This document shows, piece by piece, positions 23,901 through 31,862 of a stretch of DNA of 64,000 nt. Each line of letters begins with the position of its first letter. Position 1 is the stretch's first letter. The notes below the pieces were generated by a model. It searched no databases. It was not told the origin of the DNA and worked only from the letters and a program-made list of their open reading frames with translations. The translations under genes were made by a program, and so were the position numbers. This stretch comes from Pelobates cultripes (lineage: Eukaryota; Chordata; Amphibia; Anura; Pelobatidae). The stretch is taken from assembly GCA_933207985.1 (NCBI GenBank), contig OW240917.1, positions 238,692,693 to 238,756,692 on the forward strand, read 5' to 3'.

Positions 23901-25661
23901 CTTGATCTGATTGACTCTGAGTGCCTGAACCATTCTTTTCTTAACCTATTGTATGACTGAAGATTTGCCCACCTCAGGTCTAGCTAAGCATCTAGGTTTG
24001 GAAGACAGTGCAGTTTTCCTACCCCATTTCAACCAAATAGTTTTGTCACATAACTTTACTTCTGAGCTTGTCCTGTTAACCTGCAGTCAGGAGGTTACTG
24101 TACATTATATATAGAAACCCAGAGCGGTCTGAGCCTGTCCTGGTAATCTGCAGTCAGGAGGTCACTGTACATTATATATAAGTTTCTCAGTTTCTGAGTT
24201 TTTATTTGATACTCAGAATTATCATGCAAAACTCGTATTATCCCATGGGAGGCATATAATCTCTTCGTAAAGGCACAGGGATACATTTATTTGAGGATCC
24301 ATACCCACATCAAACTCGTATCCACGTTCTTGAAAAGTGTGGCAGCTTCCTCCTGCTTGATCATGCTGTTCTAGAACCAGAACCCTTTTCCCAGCTTTGG
24401 CTAACACTGAAGCTACCGACAGTCCTCCCACCCCACTGCCAATAACCAAAGCATCCAGGTTAGGAGGAATTTTCTTCTCAGAGAACCCTATGGAGGAATA
24501 GAAAATAAATTTACTTAAGAATAGCAGTGGATGACAAGGTGAGTAATTGAATACAGGCATATCACATATATTTAGAGAAACACCTTTTTTGTCTCAATAT
24601 AGCAACATCAAACTAAATATGGCTGAGCATCTAAATCATGGTCATGGAACTACAACTTGTGAGCCTCAGGTAATGGAGAAAAACAGAAAGGACAGATCAT
24701 ATTTTTATCCAAGGACAGTAGGCCTTCATAAAGGTGGATTTAAAATAAAGTTTACTAATTTTTGTGATGTACTTTAAGTGTTGACCGTTGAAACTCATCA
24801 TGTATTTGGCCTTTTTTTATATGAAAATCAGTCAACAGAATAAAGCAGTAAAAGAGACCTAAATATGCTGGAGACTGGAGAATACATGGTGTAAACGAAG
24901 GTGCCGAACGGACACGAAAATAGAGATGAAACTGAAATGCAAAGTGAATCAGGATGTAATGATATATACAGTGATGGTTTATGTAATAATTTGCTCATTT
25001 CTTTGGTAATCAGAGCTACAATGCTGGAAAACTGAAACCGATCAGCCTTCAGTAACCATATTCAAACCCCAGAGGTTCGTCGTAAATTGTTAGTGTTACC
25101 ACTAGACAAGGCAAAATCAATGAAGTATACAAAAATGGAAAGACAATTCACTCAAAGAACTCAGCAAATATACCAGTAATAGAACCCGTGTTTTGTAAAA
25201 ATCCTTTAACGTAAGTAAATTTTCCATTTATATAATAAAGCCTTGAAATGAATGAATGAATGAACGAACGAAAAAACGAATGCATTAATAACAGCAGAAA
25301 AGATTTTAGACTTATTTCAACATCGGGTACAAAAAAAAAAACCAAATGGGTGTCTATAGCTTAGTTAAATAGGGGTCAAGTGGCTCCCCCCACCCCCTTT
25401 AATTTGCCTTGTCTTTTATTTAGTTTGATGGCTTTTCCCCTCATGGAAGACTTTCTGCATTTATTCCTGTAAAAACATACACATACCTTGTTTGAGTACT
25501 TTGTCTCGGCTCCTCTTATCAGTAACCAGTGGCTTGGGAGGATACACACAGTCCTCTCGAAATGGGCTTCCTCTTCCAGACCATAAGTATAAATACAAAT
25601 ATACCCCCAGGAGAGACAAAAGAAAGAGTGGCACCAGTGCCCAGGATGCCAAAGGAAGCAT
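8834..25661 (-). CDS. retsat: All-trans-retinol 13,14-reductase (RETSAT family), complete 11-exon gene
   Basis: Eleven exons join without a break into 1,824 nt, 607 residues plus TGA (human RETSAT has 610). The family saturates the 13,14 double bond of all-trans-retinol to give 13,14-dihydroretinol at the ER membrane, using FAD. The product has a hydrophobic N-terminal segment (residues 5-27), the conserved PPKPLVTDK region, the dinucleotide-binding motif GSGVGG (75-80) with the acidic Glu 98 at the end of the second strand, then AGGSCHTF. Further family blocks are GGSSEIAF in exon 5, FPSAKDPT in exon 8, the APYDWF block in exon 9, and the C-terminal FAD-side motif YLTGQDVF spanning exons 10-11. 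Every intron has GT-AG ends and matching phase. No frameshift or premature stop. It could be a RETSAT paralog rather than the ortholog. Confidence 0.93.
9466..9625 (-). CDS. retsat: RETSAT exon 10
   Basis: Phase 0 start at GTGGATTAC, phase 1 end before GTAAGA. Encodes [20 protein letters not shown] through VPGLYLTG, matching the family block ahead of the C-terminal FAD motif. Confidence 0.92.
9850..10140. repeat. Degenerate TG-rich low-complexity tract in RETSAT intron 9
   Basis: Irregular runs of TGTG mixed with GTAGCTGT and TGTATG words, without a constant period. It reads as a decayed dinucleotide microsatellite. Confidence 0.7.
10731..10897 (-). CDS. retsat: RETSAT exon 9
   Basis: Between acceptor CCCCACAG and donor GTACCC. 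Encodes [20 protein letters not shown], then a basic linker and EEFPQLAGK. It corresponds to the vertebrate STMIMLIPTAYEWFEEW block. Confidence 0.93.
11202..11311 (-). CDS. retsat: RETSAT exon 8
   Basis: Acceptor CTTCAG, donor GTGAGG. Encodes [20 protein letters not shown] followed by [25 protein letters not shown] is a RETSAT signature. Confidence 0.93.
11622..11996. mobile_element. MITE with GGGGGAGATTTATCAAA ends
   Basis: Perfect inverted ends TAGGGGGAGATTTATCAAA at the left and the complement at the right, about 375 bp, no coding capacity. Single ends of related elements occur near 12289 and 46388. Family not assigned. Confidence 0.7.
12439..12580. mobile_element. Short foldback element, CTAAAGTGA ends
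   Basis: CTAAAGTGAGAATTCAAAGT at the left is the inverted repeat of ACTTTGAATTATCACTTTAG at the right. It could form one long hairpin. Non-coding. Confidence 0.6.
12611..12745. mobile_element. hAT-like foldback MITE (CAGGCATAGGCA...TGCCTATCCCTG)
   Basis: Almost the whole length is an inverted repeat, with the conserved interior GGACTACACCTCCCATGATG. Related copies are at 46173, 50980 and 60509, and a more distant one at 45660. Confidence 0.7.
12978..13116 (-). CDS. retsat: RETSAT exon 7
   Basis: Acceptor CATGATAG chosen because phase 1 demands it; a nearer CTGCAG acceptor would break the frame. Encodes [20 protein letters not shown] then [11 protein letters not shown], aligning with the family VKQQLGTVRPGLGMTSVF region. 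Donor GTGAGT in phase 2. Confidence 0.88.
13117..14330 (-). other. RETSAT intron 6, right part, no clear element
   Basis: AT-rich intron. A single MITE-like end, TACTAAATCGGGAATTGTGG, is seen near 13370, similar to one at 60270. Nothing else stands out. Confidence 0.4.
14333..15262 (-). pseudogene. L2-type LINE fragment: reverse-transcriptase C-terminal region
   Basis: Two open stretches in one frame, separated by a single in-frame TAG at 15056, encode the C-terminal part of an L2/CR1-clade ORF2. Diagnostic pieces are [49 protein letters not shown] and [14 protein letters not shown]. The 3' tail at 14331-14390 has ATTATTATTATG followed by AGCGCTTTACAATGG, the usual amphibian L2 end. A 5'-truncated dead copy within RETSAT intron 6. 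Confidence 0.88.
15832..16027. repeat. About 195-bp dispersed repeat, copy A
   Basis: Shares roughly 80% identity by eye with 21082-21268 in the same orientation, from TGTACTTTGGATGAAAGATA to ATCTGGAGGATAATGAGA. Both copies are in RETSAT introns. No terminal inverted repeats are obvious; class unknown. Confidence 0.75.
16566..16676. repeat. Two-copy tandem duplication, about 57-bp unit
   Basis: TTTACAGTGCAAATATTGCT at about 16580 is repeated at about 16632 as TTTACAGTGCAAATACTGCT, each followed by GTTGCATATA. Local tandem duplication. Confidence 0.8.
16806..16901. mobile_element. Short hAT-like end pair (CACTGGCGTACATACC...GGTATGTACGCCCAGGG)
   Basis: Inverted CACTGGCGTACATACC ends enclose a GC-rich core with GGGTCGCAGGGGTCGCGA. 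Same end type as 18601-18752. Confidence 0.55.
16970..17190. repeat. Long GC-rich inverted repeat
   Basis: The arm 16970-17050 is complementary to 17100-17185, including CGCGAGGGAGCACTCAGTGC and its partner. The central loop has CCGGAGCCGGAAGATGACGT. It is probably the interior of a hAT element related to 19250-19440 and 44510-44770. Confidence 0.8.
17268..17768. repeat. GTGTGAGTGTTA simple-repeat tract
   Basis: Mixed units of GTGTGAGTGTTAGT. On the opposite strand this matches the CACACTAACAGACA tracts at 18753 and 43890, so all three are parts of the same hAT-like family. Confidence 0.9.
17770..18085. mobile_element. Right part of a T2-type MITE
   Basis: Matches the right two thirds of the element at 27828, including AGCGGCTGTC...GACAGCCACTAGAGG and AACATAGCAGTTTCTCTGAA, and ends TAGTGGTCCTTTAA. 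Its left end is missing. Confidence 0.7.
18082..18581. mobile_element. T2-type (TTAA) MITE, complete
   Basis: TTAAAGGACCACTATAGTGC at the left and AGAGTGGTCCTTTAA at the right, about 500 bp. It shares its left TTAA with the right end of the element before it. Contains CTTACCTTTTTCCAGCGCTG, also seen at 27955. Confidence 0.8.
18601..18752. mobile_element. hAT-like MITE (CACTGGCGTAC ends)
   Basis: Ends CACTGGCGTACATACC and TGTACGCCACTG are inverted repeats; the interior is GC-rich. No clean 8-bp target duplication is visible because it sits against simple repeats. Confidence 0.55.
18753..19215. repeat. CACACACTAACAGACA simple-repeat tract
   Basis: Built of CACACACTAACAGACA variants; two blocks of about 210 bp (near 18757 and 18960) are near-identical, a second-level duplication. 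Confidence 0.9.
19435..19582. mobile_element. hAT-like 3' end
   Basis: GCTAACAAGGCATTTGCCCT to GCCTCACGGCTAATACGTCC closely matches 44775-44899, the right end of the hAT element bounded by an 8-bp duplication there. The left end is likely among the CACTGGCGTAC sites upstream. Confidence 0.6.
19703..19822 (-). CDS. retsat: RETSAT exon 6
   Basis: Acceptor CCTCAAG, donor GTACAA. Encodes [20 protein letters not shown] followed by [15 protein letters not shown], the family PIVVSNAGLFNTYEHLLP block. Phase 1 at both ends. Confidence 0.93.
20034..20106. repeat. Short hairpin MITE (CCCCTTAAGGACAC ends)
   Basis: CCCCTTAAGGACAC and GTGTCCTTAAGGGG are inverted; the interior has AAAAGGGAATCATGA. A second copy is at 63681. 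Confidence 0.75.
20188..20382 (-). CDS. retsat: RETSAT exon 5
   Basis: Encodes [20 protein letters not shown], then [21 protein letters not shown] and [20 protein letters not shown] is conserved in RETSAT. Acceptor TATAATAG, donor GTGAGT. Confidence 0.95.
21082..21268. repeat. About 190-bp dispersed repeat, copy B
   Basis: Same-orientation partner of 15832-16027. Preceded by a T run, and followed within 50 bases by a hammerhead-like motif. Confidence 0.75.
21313..21353 (+). ncRNA. Hammerhead-ribozyme-like motif A
   Basis: GATC, then CTGATGA, stem II AGTCC/GGACT with a 7-base loop, then GAAAC, GTT and GATC. The outer GATC/GATC pair (and AUGAU/AUCAU further out) forms stem I. This matches the CUGANGA...GAAA core of a type I hammerhead with a very short stem III and a GUU site. 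Such motifs are known in the pseudo-LTRs of Penelope-like elements. Activity is not shown. Confidence 0.6.
21702..21739 (-). ncRNA. Hammerhead-ribozyme-like motif B
   Basis: On the - strand: TATC, CTGAGGA, stem II AGTCCC/GGGACT, GAAAC, then GATA. Both stems differ from motif A but pair equally well. It faces motif A in inverted orientation 350 bp away. Confidence 0.6.
22016..22211 (-). CDS. retsat: RETSAT exon 4
   Basis: Encodes [40 protein letters not shown] and [20 protein letters not shown]. Hydrophobic, as expected for the membrane-associated region of the family. Acceptor CCCACAG, donor GTGAGA. Confidence 0.92.
22384..22470. repeat. AT-rich microsatellite
   Basis: Runs of ATATAT mixed with AAAATA in RETSAT intron 3. 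Confidence 0.8.
22490..23592 (-). other. Remainder of RETSAT intron 3
   Basis: AT-rich, with no element or conserved motif I can name. Confidence 0.4.
23593..23822 (-). CDS. retsat: RETSAT exon 3
   Basis: Encodes [31 protein letters not shown], then [26 protein letters not shown]...DQLTEGQL is a RETSAT signature. Acceptor TTCTCAG, donor GTATGG, phase 0 at its 3' end. Confidence 0.94.
24061..24180. repeat. Two-copy tandem duplication in RETSAT intron 2
   Basis: TCTGAGCTTGTCCTGTTAAC... at 24061 is repeated 67 bases later as TCTGAGCCTGTCCTGGTAAT..., each running through CTGCAGTCAGGAGGT and CTGTACATTATATATA. About 92% identical by eye. Confidence 0.85.
24305..24487 (-). CDS. retsat: RETSAT exon 2, FAD-binding motif
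   Basis: Encodes [20 protein letters not shown], then the rest of the dinucleotide fold up to [17 protein letters not shown] and YEFDVG. It contains the whole Rossmann motif GxGxxG followed by Glu. Acceptor TCCATAG, donor GTATGG, phase 1. Confidence 0.95.
25487..25661 (-). CDS. retsat: RETSAT exon 1, start codon
   Basis: Starts [20 protein letters not shown], a signal or anchor sequence, followed by [20 protein letters not shown]. The ATG at 25659-25661 was chosen because it gives the family's usual N-terminus and length. Donor CAAG then GTATGT, phase 1. Confidence 0.92.
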
Positions 25662-26047
25662 TGCTTAATAAACACAAAACAAAGATTCCCACAAACACAG
25701 GGACACAAGGACACTGGATAAACACACAAAACTCACATGCACCCCTACTTCACATACAATAAATTATAAAATAGAAAACAGAAACAGAACAATCTCTCTC
25801 TAAAATAAAAATCCAAAGCTAACTATGTAAAATAACAGAGCATGCAACAGGCAAGCCGCACACAAACACAGAATCAGATTAATAACAAGCAGGAATGTTT
25901 CTGGATTAGAAGGAACAAAGGTTTCTCTGCTTCTAAGCAATCGCAGAGATATAAAGCTTTCACAATACTCTACCAAACTGCTATTGGTTTATCTACTGTG
26001 CAACCATGTCACAATGTCACAGAATATGTATTGTACACAAATATTCA
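25662..26047 (-). promoter_or_regulatory. RETSAT 5' flank (probable promoter)
   Basis: Only 386 bp separate the start codon from minisatellite array 3, so the core promoter must lie here or the array belongs to the upstream region. No clear TATA box or CpG cluster is visible. Confidence 0.35.
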
Positions 26048-27278
26048 TATAACTCCATATAACCTCTCTCCATAACTCCTCCTATTACTCCATATACCCT
26101 CTCCCTATAACTCCTCCTATTACTCCATATAACCTCTCTCTATAACTCCTCCTATTACTCCATATACCCTCTCCCTATAACTCCTCCTATTACTCCATAT
26201 AATCTCTCTCTATAACTACTCCTATTACTCCATATAACCTCTCCCTATAACTCCTCCTATTACTCCATATAACATCTCCCTATAACTCCTCCTATTACTC
26301 CATATAACCTCTCTCTATAACTCCTATTACTCCATATAACCTCTCCCTATAACTCCTCCTATTACTCCATATAACCTCTCTCTATAACTCCTCCTATTAC
26401 TCCATATAACCTCTCCCTATAACTCCTCCTATTACTCCATATAACCTCTCCCTATAACTCCTCCTATTACGCCATATAACCTCTCCCTATAACTCCTTCT
26501 ATTACTCCATATAACCTCTCCCTATAACTCCTCCTATTACTCCATATAACATCTCCCTATAACTCCCCCTATTACTCCATATAACCTCTCTCTATAACTC
26601 CTCCTATTACTCCATATAACCTCTCTCTATAACTCCTATTACTCCATATAACCTCTCTCTATAACTCCTCCTATTACTCCATATAACCTCTCTCTATAAC
26701 TCCTCCTATTACTCCATATAACCTCTCCCTATAACTCCTCCTATTACTCCATATAACATGTCCCTATAACTCCTCCTATTACTCCATATAACCTCTCTCT
26801 ATAACTCCTATTACTCCATATACCCTCTCCCTATAACTCCTCCTATTACTCCATATTACCTCTTTCTATAACTCCTCCTTTTACTCCATATAACCTCTCT
26901 CTATAACCCCTCCTATTACTCCATATAACCTCTCCCTATAACTCCTCCTTTTACTCCATATAACCTCTCACTATAAGTCCTCCTATCACTCCATATAACC
27001 TCTCACTATAACTCTTCCTATTACTCCATATAATCTCTCCCTATAACTCCTCCTATTACTCCATATAACCTCTCCCTATAACTCCTCCTATTACCCCCTA
27101 TAATCTCTCGATATAACTCCTCCTATTACTCCATATAACCTCTCCCTATAACTCCTCCTATTACCCCCTATAATCTCTCCCTATAACTCCTCCTATTACT
27201 CCATATAACCTCTCCCTATAACTCCCCCTATTACTCCATATAATCTCTCTCTATAACTCCTCCTATTATTCCATATAA
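26048..27278. repeat. 35-bp minisatellite array 3 (C-rich on + strand)
   Basis: About 35 copies, same orientation as array 1. Its left flank (26018-26040, with AGAATATGTATTGTACACAAA) resembles that of array 1 (697-717). Units near 27090-27190 are variant (ACCCCCTATAATCTCTC) and repeated, showing local amplification. Confidence 0.98.
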
Positions 27279-27827
27279 ATTATACATTTGACATATTCCC
27301 GATACCTTGATACAATTTTTCTCCAAAACACGCTTTAATAAAGGTTTTAATTCATTAAAAGTTGAAATGTTATGATGTGAAAACCAAATTTCAAAATGTA
27401 GCTGGAATTTAAATTAAAAAAGAACTGTTGACGTATAGAAATTTTCCTTTGCAGCTGTTTTTACCTAAAGTTTGGTTTTTACTACAGCACAATTAATTAT
27501 TTAAGGAACAAAGTCTACTTTAATGTGTGAAACTAGTGCATACTCTAAGAATCATGTGAATTGAACATACAGATTTAGAGCTTATACACAAATTCCTGAG
27601 GTAATTCCTTCCTGAGAAACTGAAATTTGTATTGTATTCCCAGTACATTCCTTCCTAAGTGAACCATTAACATTTTAGCAAGATCTTCATCAGACAGATG
27701 TTAATGAAACTCTAATTTGAATTGATATACTAGTGATCCCCTGGCTATCAAGGCAAATCATAACAGAGGAATATTTTTATTGAATCAGACCAAATTAGAA
27801 GTAAAACTAATTTTAAGAAGGTTGATG

Positions 27828-28330
27828 TTAAAGGACCACTATAGTGTCAGGAAAACATACTCGTTTTCCTGGCACTATAGTGCCCTGAGGGTGCCCCCAC
27901 CCTCAGGGTCCCCCTCCCGCCCAGCTCTGGAAAGGGGAAAAGGGGTAAAACTTACCTTTTTCCAGCGCTGGGCGGGGAGCTCTCCTCCTCTGATCCTCCT
28001 CCTCTCCTCCCCGTCGGCTGAATGCGCACGTGCGGCAAGAGCTGCGCGCGCATTCAGCCGGTCGCATAGGAAAGCATTTACAATACTTTCCTATGGACGC
28101 TTGCGTGCTCTCACTGTGATTTTCACAGTGAGAATCACGCAAGCGCCTCTAGCGGCTGTCAATGAGACAGCCACTAGAGGCTTTGGGGGAAGGATTAACC
28201 CATTTATAAACATAGCAGTTTCTCTGAAACTGCTATGTTTATAAAAAAAATGGGTTAACCCTAGCTGGACCTGGCACCCAGAACACTTCATTAAGCTGAA
28301 GTTGTCTGGGTGCCTAGAGTGGTCCTTTAA
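27828..28330. mobile_element. T2-type (TTAA) MITE, complete
   Basis: TTAAAGGACCACTATAGTGT to AGAGTGGTCCTTTAA with TTAA at both ends. The inner foldback GAAAACATACTCGTTTTC adjoins the left end. Best-preserved member of the family here. Confidence 0.85.
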
Positions 28331-29217
28331 TAGTTTTATAGATTTACATAGCTGTCATTTTAAACCTTGGCTTAATAATGTACCAAAAGGTCAGCTCCTC
28401 AGATTAAGGAGGAACTGTACGGATTTTAAAGATTATCAAAATCAATCTTGTAATTTAACACAACAATTTATAGATAAGGGATATAATCCAATTTTTATTG
28501 AAAATGCCAGAGATGAAATAGGTAGTAAAGAAATGACTTTATTCCTTTTGATTCTGAATTTTAGTACTAATAATAGATCAGTATGTAACGTTTTTTAAAA
28601 AAAATTGGCATGTGTTAAAGGAAGATAAAGACCTTTTACCCTATTTAGCGGATAGACCCCAATTCATTTTTAGAGGAGCTAGAAATTTTAGACAGATTTT
28701 AACAAAAAGTTTTCTGGATAAAGAAAAGCAGGATAAAAGCAATTTTTTAGATGGACAAGTAGGTTTTTATTATTGTGGAGACTGCACTGTATGTAGATTA
28801 AAAAGAAATACAAACAAAAGTATAAAAACCTTTTCCTCTAGTAGAAATTCAGAAGAAGAATATAAAATACATTCACTTATTACGTGCAATACAACCAATG
28901 TTATATATCTTTTAACCTGTCCATGTGGTTACCAATATATTGGTAAAACGATTAGAAAGTTAAAAGTTAGAGTGGGTGAACACATTAACAATATAAAGAA
29001 AAAAATTGTTAATCATAGTGTTTCGAAACGTTTCTTAGAATACCATAAGGGTAACCCAGAAAGTCTTAAATTTATTGGCATAGAGAAGATTAAATTGGAG
29101 AGGGGGTTGTAAGGAAAATATTTTAAGTAGAGCAGAAATGAGGTGGATGTTCAACTTAAACACTTTAACCCCTGTAGGATTGAACGTAGATTTTGAAATT
29201 GCTTCTTTTTTATGAAA
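28331..29217 (+). pseudogene. Penelope-like element ORF, C-terminal part with GIY-YIG domain
   Basis: Three frames joined by two small indels (near 28600 and 29104) encode the end of a Penelope-like polyprotein. An RT-side block VPKGQLLRLRRNCTDF is followed by a Cys-containing linker (CGDCTVCRLK), then the GIY-YIG endonuclease VIYLLTCPCGYQYIGKT with LKVRVGEH, ending in TGA at 29215-29217. Order and motifs fit Neptune-type elements of amphibians. The reverse transcriptase core is missing upstream, where a T2 MITE lies. The copy is dead. Confidence 0.85.
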
Positions 29218-29759
29218 AATTATTTTTAAATTTTTCCCATGATATATGCATATTAATATATGTTATATATTTTATAGGTCATATTTTATGATATTTATAA
29301 TAAATTGTTATCTGTATATAATATATATTTTATATGATATTTATAATATATTTTAATGATTTTTTCTCTCTTTCCCCTTTTCTCTTATTATACTTTATTT
29401 CCCCTGAGCATAACATTCAAGTTTACAAGATTTTAATATACAGAAGAATATGTTATCCATAGAATGGATGTTTTTCATGTTTATTTTAATTATATTTAAT
29501 GGACATGTGGACTTTTTTAGAACGGACATGTGTATTAAAGAATATTGAGGGAGGATGTTTTCCCCGGAACCCGGAAGCTCATAGGACTACAAAACAACAT
29601 GACCGCTGACCCGGAAGTGTTTTTTGGATGTATGACACAAACCAGAAACCAGAAGTCAGCTGATCGGGGATAACGACCGGAAACCGGAAGTGAGCCGGCA
29701 AGAAAGCCAAGCGCGCCTTTTTTAAAGATATTTAAATGAACAATTTGTGAAGAGATATA

Positions 29760-29801
29760 GCACTTTGATAAAGACCATTATTGGTCGAAACGCGTTAGTG
29801 C
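29760..29801 (+). ncRNA. Hammerhead-like motif D downstream of the Penelope-like ORF
   Basis: Stem I GCACT/AGTGC, stem II GACC/GGTC with loop ATTATT, then GAAACGCGTT. The first core box reads TTGATAA, two changes from CTGATGA, so it is probably inactive. It lies where a Penelope pseudo-LTR is expected. Confidence 0.5.
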
Positions 29802-30470
29802 AATTTATGTGGAGATTCCATTATTAGCTTTTTTATGCTATATATGCAAAATAAAGGTTTATTTGTTCCTGTATTTCTCTACCTGGTATTCATCAAGGAA
29901 AAACTTCTGAAGGAACCATTTTAACCTGTTTGTCAGCACTTTGGTCTCCAGAATATTTTGAAAGGCGCTTGTAGTCTGAGCCACTCTTTCAGGCTCAGCA
30001 CCACGTGAGTGGGCTATTTTATATTTGATTCAATTTGTTCTTTATATACAGGCTATACTATGTTATGCACTTTATATTTTTAGGACATTTATGTGAAAAT
30101 TCAAGATAAAGGGTAACATTGCATGCTTTTATCTTGTATGCTTTTACACTTGCTCTCACCACATTTCATATTTTATAGCAGATAGCATGCTGGGTATAGC
30201 AGATAGCATGCTGGAGCCATAAGGTGAGTATTTATACCAGCCATTATATGAAGTGGCCATTTTAACTGAACCTAAGCTTACCAGTCAGTTGTCCCTCCCA
30301 TCCTCCCTGTATTTGGTTAGGTTAGTTGATTTCCCATTTTTTCAAGGCGGCGTGGAATGGCCTGGTTAAATTGGAGGGTAGATGGAGGAGAAAGTGGGCA
30401 TCCTGAGGTTTAGTGTGGATTGGGCAGTGTTGCACGTGGTTGGTAGTTTCGAGCCTGTCGGTGGCACCGA
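29802..30470. other. Penelope-like 3' region and flank
   Basis: Contains AATAAAGG near 29850. A short direct repeat, AGCAGATAGCATGCTGG, occurs twice at about 30178-30212. No gene is visible. Confidence 0.35.
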
Positions 30471-30473
30471 ACC

Positions 30474-30634
30474 TGGGGGTGTGGTGGTGTCTTGGTACAC
30501 CCTACACTAGAACTGGTGGGTAGCGGTGTCTTGGTACACCCCTACAATGGATATGGTGGGTAGCGGTGTCTTGGTACACCCCTACAATCGATATGGTGGG
30601 TAGCGGTGTCTCGGTACACCCCTACAATATAACC
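30474..30634. repeat. 40-bp tandem repeat, four copies
   Basis: Unit contains GGTGTCTTGGTACACCCCTA; copies begin near 30478, 30517, 30557 and 30597. The first copy is the most diverged. Confidence 0.9.
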
Positions 30635-31264
30635 TGGTGGAAATGTGGTCATATTGGGCGGCCAGTTTCTGTATTAACATGTTATTTAGATTGTTATCTA
30701 TTGTTATTATTGTGGGGTCATTGCCATATTCAGGGTTGTTCCACCAAATATTGATTTCTGAAGTATTGTGTTGTTTAAAAATGATTACGAACTTGTTTTT
30801 TTCCCCCATGATTCAAGGTCTGAATACATTGCATCTTGTTTGATATTTTGACCAGTTGTCATTGTTTGCCAATAAATGGTTAAAAACTACAAAATTTGTA
30901 TTTGAAATCTGGGAGAAATGTTGTCAGTAGTTTATAGAATAAAACAAAAATGCTCATTTTACTCAAACACATAGCTATTAGTCCCCCAAAAAATAGAGAA
31001 ACAATCTCTTACTTTTCCCCCCTGAGCTGTAGATATATGTTTATGAGTGAGTAGGTGTATGTGCTGTAGCAAAACTGTGCGGAAGCCGTAGGAGCATTCA
31101 GAGCTGGTTTACACGGTAGGTGGCCCCTGTTTAAGACCTGGAGCCCTGCTTGGATCTCCCCTGTCTGAGCCTGAGCCTCGAGCCCCCCATACAAGCCAGC
31201 TGACAGATCAAAAGATCTCCTTTCACTGCTCCTCATAAATGCATCCTCACACTGATACACACCC

Positions 31265-31350
31265 TGTCACACTCACCCACCACACCCTGCCACACTCACC
31301 CCTTCACCTTGCCACAGTCACCCCTTCACCTTGCCACAGTCACCCCAAAA
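31265..31350. repeat. Short C-rich tandem repeat
   Basis: CACCCCTTCACCTTGCCACAG is repeated about twice in full, with partial copies on the left. Confidence 0.7.
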
Positions 31351-31475
31351 CCACAGGTTTGCAGACAGTTATTAAACAACCTTGAAATTACATTAATTCC
31401 TGATATTTTTATAACTTAAGATACTAGACCTTTAGCTGGTAAAATAATGTGTCGTAATATTGTATGCTGCAGGGA

Positions 31476-31862
31476 CACTATACCCCCCTAAGTACTTTAA
31501 CTTGCTGAAGTGCGTTATGTGTGAGGAGTGTCTTCTCTCTTTCTCATTTTACAAAGAGTAAAGATTTCAATTGAAATTGACACTTTTGTAAATTAAACTT
31601 GTTACACCCCCTCTCTGTCACACAGCTACATCAGAAAGTTGCATTGTGAAGTCTGTGATTACTTCCTGGTTGTTTAGCTCAGTTAAACTCTGACGCAGCC
31701 AATTATCAGAGCACCTGCTTTGCAAAGATTTCTCATTAAGCTGCATTGGGAAGTCTGTGATTGGACAGCCACAGAAAGTTTGGGCGGGATTAGTAGGGGA
31801 GGGCTTGCCAAGGCTGGAGACAAGCTGTTTTTAGATGTACCCTTAATGAAAAATACATAAAC
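31476..31862. mobile_element. MITE related to 41116-41553, opposite orientation
   Basis: Shared blocks in inverted order include TGATTGGACAGCCACAGAAA and CTTCCTGGTTGTTTAGCTCA, complementary to parts of 41300-41410. Exact ends are unclear. Confidence 0.5.

Noticed and set aside
25905..25925. PPAR/HNF4 DR1 site upstream of RETSAT (AACAAAGGTT)
   Set aside because: Only one half-site matches; too weak to report although RETSAT is a known PPAR-gamma target in mammals.
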